A stretch of DNA of 8,059 nt, from assembly GCA_949878535.1 (NCBI GenBank), contig CATLAS010000027.1, positions 1 to 8,059 on the forward strand. The letters are read 5' to 3'. The notes under the pieces were generated by a model. The model had not been told where the DNA came from. It worked only from the letters and a program-made list of their open reading frames with translations, and made no database searches. The DNA is from an uncultured Eubacteriales bacterium (GTDB lineage: Bacteria; Bacillota; Clostridia; Oscillospirales; CAG-272). The position numbers were made by a program, and so were the translations under genes. Shown in pieces: positions 5,952 to 8,059 of this stretch. Each line of letters opens with the position of its first letter. The first letter of the stretch is position 1.

Positions 5952-6111
5952 AGCCCCCCTTGTGCAAAGGGGGGTGGGTTTTGCGCAGCAAAACGCGGGG
6001 GGATTGTCCTGCACAATCTGTCAATTTGTAAATCCTGCAAAATGATTGTATAACAATCCCCCAGTCACAGCAAAGCTGTGACAGCCCCCTTTACACAAAA
6101 AGAGGCCTTTT
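5952..6111 (+). repeat. Palindromic intergenic repeat, copy E
   Basis: L1 (CCCCCCTTGTGCAAAGGGGG), L2 (GTTTTGC-GCA-GCAAAAC), GGGGGGATTGT, core with CAATTTGTAAATCCTGCAAA, ACAATCCCCC, R2 (GTCACAG-CAAAG-CTGTGAC), and an eroded R1. R2 has a different stem sequence from copies B, C and D but pairs perfectly over seven bases. It lies between the convergent transporter and ruvX genes and inside no gene. Confidence 0.8.
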
Positions 6112-6138
6112 AATATTTGGTGCAATAAAAGGAGTTTT

Positions 6139-6555
6139 TTAAAGCTCCTCCTGCTGATCCAGATACGACTGTAGAATCAGCGTGGCGGAAAGCTCGTCTA
6201 CCGCTTTCTTGCGTTTCTCCCCCCGTACATTGATTTCTGATAAAATCTCATGAGCGTTCACAGTAGTCAGTCGCTCGTCCCAGAAAATCACCGGCAGTCC
6301 TGTACGCTCAGCCAGCATATCTGCAAAAATACGGCACTTCTCACTGCGCGGTCCCTTGGTTCCGTCCATATTGACCGGATCGCCGATCACAATTCCTGCG
6401 GCTTCCCGGTTGGCGGCTGCCTGTGCAACGCCCTCTACCGTTTTGCGCATACTTTTGGATACAACGCATCCTGCGCCGAACGCCATTTTTCCAGCGCTGA
6501 CCGCAAGTCCGGTGCGCGCGTCTCCGTAATCTACCCCCAGAAGAACGCCCTTCAT
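6139..6555 (-). CDS. ruvX: RuvX/YqgF family putative Holliday junction resolvase / pre-16S rRNA nuclease
   Basis: A 138-residue RNase H-fold nuclease of the usual length for the family. It is linked to processing of the 5' end of 16S rRNA in E. coli and was first proposed to be a Holliday junction resolvase; it acts in the cytoplasm. Motifs: GVDYGDARTGLAVS, with catalytic Asp9; VIGDPVNMDGT (56-66), where most homologues have GLP or GxP; FWDERLTT (91-98); and VDELSATLILQSYL (119-132), with Asp120. The ATG overlaps the last codons of the ribokinase-like gene by 4 bp (ATGA), and a GGGAGGGTGG stretch lies just upstream of it, so translation is probably coupled. On the minus strand the end carries only a weak hairpin (AGGAG ... 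CTCCT) with a T-run as a possible terminator. Confidence 0.93.
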   Translation of the reverse strand: MKGVLLGVDYGDARTGLAVSAGKMAFGAGCVVSKSMRKTVEGVAQAAANREAAGIVIGDPVNMDGTKGPRSEKCRIFADMLAERTGLPVIFWDERLTTVNAHEILSEINVRGEKRKKAVDELSATLILQSYLDQQEEL

Positions 6556-7493
6556 CGACCACCCTCCCGGATTTCAGCCGCAAAATCCTTTACCTGCTGT
6601 AAGGTCGGCACAGAGGGAACTGCGCCCTCTTTGGTTACGGAAATAGCAGCGGCATAAGTGGCGAACCGCGCCGCCTCCAATATATCACCTTTCTGTAAAT
6701 AGGCGTAAGACAATGCTGCTGTAAACACATCCCCTGCGGCGGTAGTATCTACTGCTTGCACCTTATGGGCAGGAACCAAATGATAATACTTCCCGTCATA
6801 TACAAAGGATCCTCTGCTGCCCAGCTTCAGCACCACATATTTTGTCTCCACCATTCCTGCAAGCCGAATAGCCGCTTTCAAACAGTTTTCCACACTGTCC
6901 GGGTAAATGCCGGTGAGCGCGGCGCATTCCGTTTCATTGGGAGAGAGAATCTCCGCTTTTCCGATTCCTTCCAGTGGAAATCCCGGACGCACCGGACCCG
7001 CATCTACAAATAAGGGAATATCTTTTTCCCGTGCAAACCGTGCGGCGGCAAGTACCGCTTCCTCCGGTATCTCCAGTTGTACGAACACCCCATCCGGATA
7101 ACAGGTAAAAGCTTCTTCTATATTTTCATCTGTTAGGGTGCTGTTCGCTCCCGGATACACGATAATCCGGTTGGCACCGTCCTCTTCTTCCACTAAAATA
7201 GAAGCAAGTCCGGTGGGCGCAGCGGGATCTTCAAATACAAACCGGGTATCAATGCCTTCTTCTGCATACAGCCGTTTCAGCCGCGCGCCGTTTTCATCTT
7301 TGCCAACCTTGGCACAGAAAACCGCGTCCGCACCGAGCCGCGCAAACGTCACTACACTGTTGGAGCCTTTGCCCCCTGCCACATATTTACATGTTGCGTC
7401 TTCCAGTACCGTTTCTCCCTGCTGGGGCAGACGCGCCATACGCTGTACAAAATCAATATTGGCTGAACTGACTACCAGAATTCTGTGTTTCAC
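6552..7493 (-). CDS. rbsK: Ribokinase-like PfkB-family carbohydrate kinase
   Basis: It phosphorylates a sugar with ATP, probably D-ribose to ribose-5-phosphate, feeding the pentose phosphate pathway. The 313 residues include N12 and D14 in SSANIDF, at the sugar-binding site of E. coli RbsK (GSINADH); the first PfkB signature GGKGSNSVVTFARLG (40-54); SPNETEC (184-190); and the second signature VDTTAAGDVFTAAL (248-261), with the catalytic base at Asp255. The DTTAAGD form and the C-terminal AAAISVTKEGAVPSVP closely resemble E. coli RbsK, which favours ribokinase over other PfkB kinases, though the substrate is not proven. The start is GTG at 7493, with AAAGGAG about 10 nt upstream. No ribose transporter or RbsR is in the window. 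It overlaps ruvX by 4 bp, forming a two-gene minus-strand operon. Confidence 0.88.
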   Translation of the reverse strand: MKHRILVVSSANIDFVQRMARLPQQGETVLEDATCKYVAGGKGSNSVVTFARLGADAVFCAKVGKDENGARLKRLYAEEGIDTRFVFEDPAAPTGLASILVEEEDGANRIIVYPGANSTLTDENIEEAFTCYPDGVFVQLEIPEEAVLAAARFAREKDIPLFVDAGPVRPGFPLEGIGKAEILSPNETECAALTGIYPDSVENCLKAAIRLAGMVETKYVVLKLGSRGSFVYDGKYYHLVPAHKVQAVDTTAAGDVFTAALSYAYLQKGDILEAARFATYAAAISVTKEGAVPSVPTLQQVKDFAAEIREGGR

Positions 7494-7541
7494 GCTTTAT
7501 CCACTCCTTTTCCCAGTTGTATTTTTCCTTTTATTACATAC

Positions 7542-7570
7542 AGTATACTATGCTTTTCTCCGGGATGCAA
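7542..7570 (-). promoter_or_regulatory. Promoter of the ribokinase-ruvX operon
   Basis: On the minus strand, TTGCAT (7570-7565), 17 nt, then TATACT (7547-7542), about 48 bp upstream of the GTG start. The -10 is good and the -35 moderate. Confidence 0.5.
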
Positions 7571-7582
7571 GGCGCAGTTTTT

Positions 7583-7610
7583 AAGTTTTGGTAAAACTTT
7601 ACGGTAAAGT
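7583..7610. promoter_or_regulatory. Two overlapping palindromes, candidate operator
   Basis: AAGTTTT-GGT-AAAACTT (7583-7599) and ACTTTAC-G-GTAAAGT (7596-7610) are both perfect, with 7-bp arms, and share four bases. They lie between two outward-facing promoters (minus at 7542-7570, plus at 7622-7650), a natural site for a sugar-responsive repressor. No regulator is encoded in view. Confidence 0.45.
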
Positions 7611-7621
7611 GCACGGAAGGA

Positions 7622-7650
7622 TTGATTTTCCTATCACTTCTTTATATAAT
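7622..7650 (+). promoter_or_regulatory. Plus-strand promoter facing the right-hand repeat array
   Basis: TTGATT (7622-7627), 17 nt, then a consensus TATAAT (7645-7650). No gene follows on the plus strand within the window; it points into copy F and the 48-bp array, so it either drives a gene past the edge or a non-coding transcript. The AT-rich context means it could also be a chance match. Confidence 0.45.
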
Positions 7651-7704
7651 AATTTGCAGGTAATTTAGCTTCCCTCTGAGGAGCTGCCGCGCAGCATAAA
7701 CCGC

Positions 7705-7876
7705 AAAAGGTCCCCCAGCAAAGGGAGCTGTCGCCCAAACGCAGTGATGCGAAGCGATAGCGACTGAGGGATTGTTATACTATCATTCTGCAGGATTTAC
7801 AAATCGGCAGATTGTGCAAGACAATCCCCCCGAGTTTTGCTGCGCAAAACTCACCCCCCTTTGCACAAGGGGGGCT
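7705..7876 (-). repeat. Palindromic intergenic repeat, copy F (inverted)
   Basis: Same family, opposite orientation. Read on the minus strand: L1 (CCCCCCTTGTGCAAAGGGGG), L2 (GTTTTGC-GCA-GCAAAAC), GGGGGGATTGT, core with the hairpin CTGCCGATTTGTAAATCCTG, ACAATCCC, an enlarged R2 closed by GTCGC/GCGAC, then R1 (GCTCCCTTTGCTGGGGGACC) and CTTTT. A distal module (TTTATGCTGCGCGGCAGCTC) continues to about 7670. The larger R2 makes this copy about 172 bp long. Confidence 0.78.
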
Positions 7877-8059
7877 ATATAATGGGATGGGACCTGCGGC
7901 GGTCCACCCTCTACACAAGAGAGGCTATAGTGAGATAAGGCCTGCAACGGTCCACCCTCTACACAAGAGAGGCTATAGTGAGATGAGACCTGCGGTGGTC
8001 CACCCTCTACACAAAGAGGGGCTATAATGAGATGGGGCCTGCAGCAAGCCACCTCCTCG
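7877..8059 (+). repeat. Tandem array of about 48-bp hairpin units, runs off right edge
   Basis: Units span about 7877-7926, 7927-7974, 7975-8023 and 8024 to the edge (partial). The shared block GGTCCACCCTCTACACAA starts at 7901, 7949 and 7997, exactly 48 bp apart. Each unit holds GAT(G/A)(G/A)G(A/G)CCTGC, then the hairpin CCTCT/AGAGG, then GGCTATA. The units differ by scattered substitutions. Because 48 is divisible by three, frames through it stay open and give a 16-residue peptide repeat; I judge these frames artefacts, since the same DNA occurs as single non-coding units beside other copies. Confidence 0.8.

Noticed and set aside
7783..8052. An 89-codon minus-strand frame with 16-residue peptide repeats, and a 71-codon plus-strand counterpart (7812-8027)
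   Set aside because: Both are open only because the 48-bp unit is divisible by three. The unit occurs singly in non-coding positions elsewhere, and I see no start signal.
951..8059. CRISPR array as an explanation for the repeats
   Set aside because: The units are diverged, adjacent without unique spacers, and dispersed in both orientations; no cas gene is present.

Overview
The window looks like chromosomal DNA from an anaerobic, fermentative Firmicute, most likely a gut member of the Clostridia (Oscillospirales-like). This is an inference from strong AGGAGG-type ribosome binding sites, the Rex/AdhE redox pair, a secreted serpin of the kind known from gut Clostridia, an MhsT-type amino-acid transporter, and GC-rich palindromic intergenic repeats that I recall as typical of such genomes. 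No rRNA, tRNA, CRISPR array, transposase or phage gene was seen.

Layout. (1) Minus strand, 1-774: rex (NADH/NAD+-sensing repressor) followed 20 bp downstream by the first 45 codons of adhE, which runs off the left edge. (2) 775-1640: the rex leader with a weak Rex-operator-like site, then a long non-coding block holding two full copies (B, C) of a palindromic repeat and several degenerate arms. (3) Plus strand, 1682-3896: a LysR-type regulator and, 34 bp downstream, an exported serpin with a predicted inhibitory reactive loop and Arg at P1; probably one operon. (4) 3897-4353: repeat copy D, whose right arm looks like the operon's intrinsic terminator. (5) Plus strand, 4354-5848: promoter, GC-rich leader hairpin, an NSS-family Na+/amino-acid symporter and a perfect 14-bp-stem terminator. 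(6) 5850-6138: repeat copy E between convergent genes. (7) Minus strand, 6139-7493: a ribokinase-like PfkB kinase overlapping ruvX/yqgF by 4 bp. (8) 7494-8059: the kinase promoter, two overlapping palindromes, a plus-strand promoter facing right, then an inverted repeat copy (F) carrying a tandem 48-bp array to the window end.

The genes are conventional metabolic and regulatory functions. The most unusual content is (a) the LysR-serpin pair and (b) the modular repeat family: five full copies in 8 kb, all intergenic, each about 155-172 bp, with hairpin stems that differ in sequence between copies but keep their pairing, and a roughly 48-bp hairpin unit that is expanded to different copy numbers beside different copies. 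Several ORFs of 60-145 codons in these blocks are translations of the repeats and were rejected as genes.
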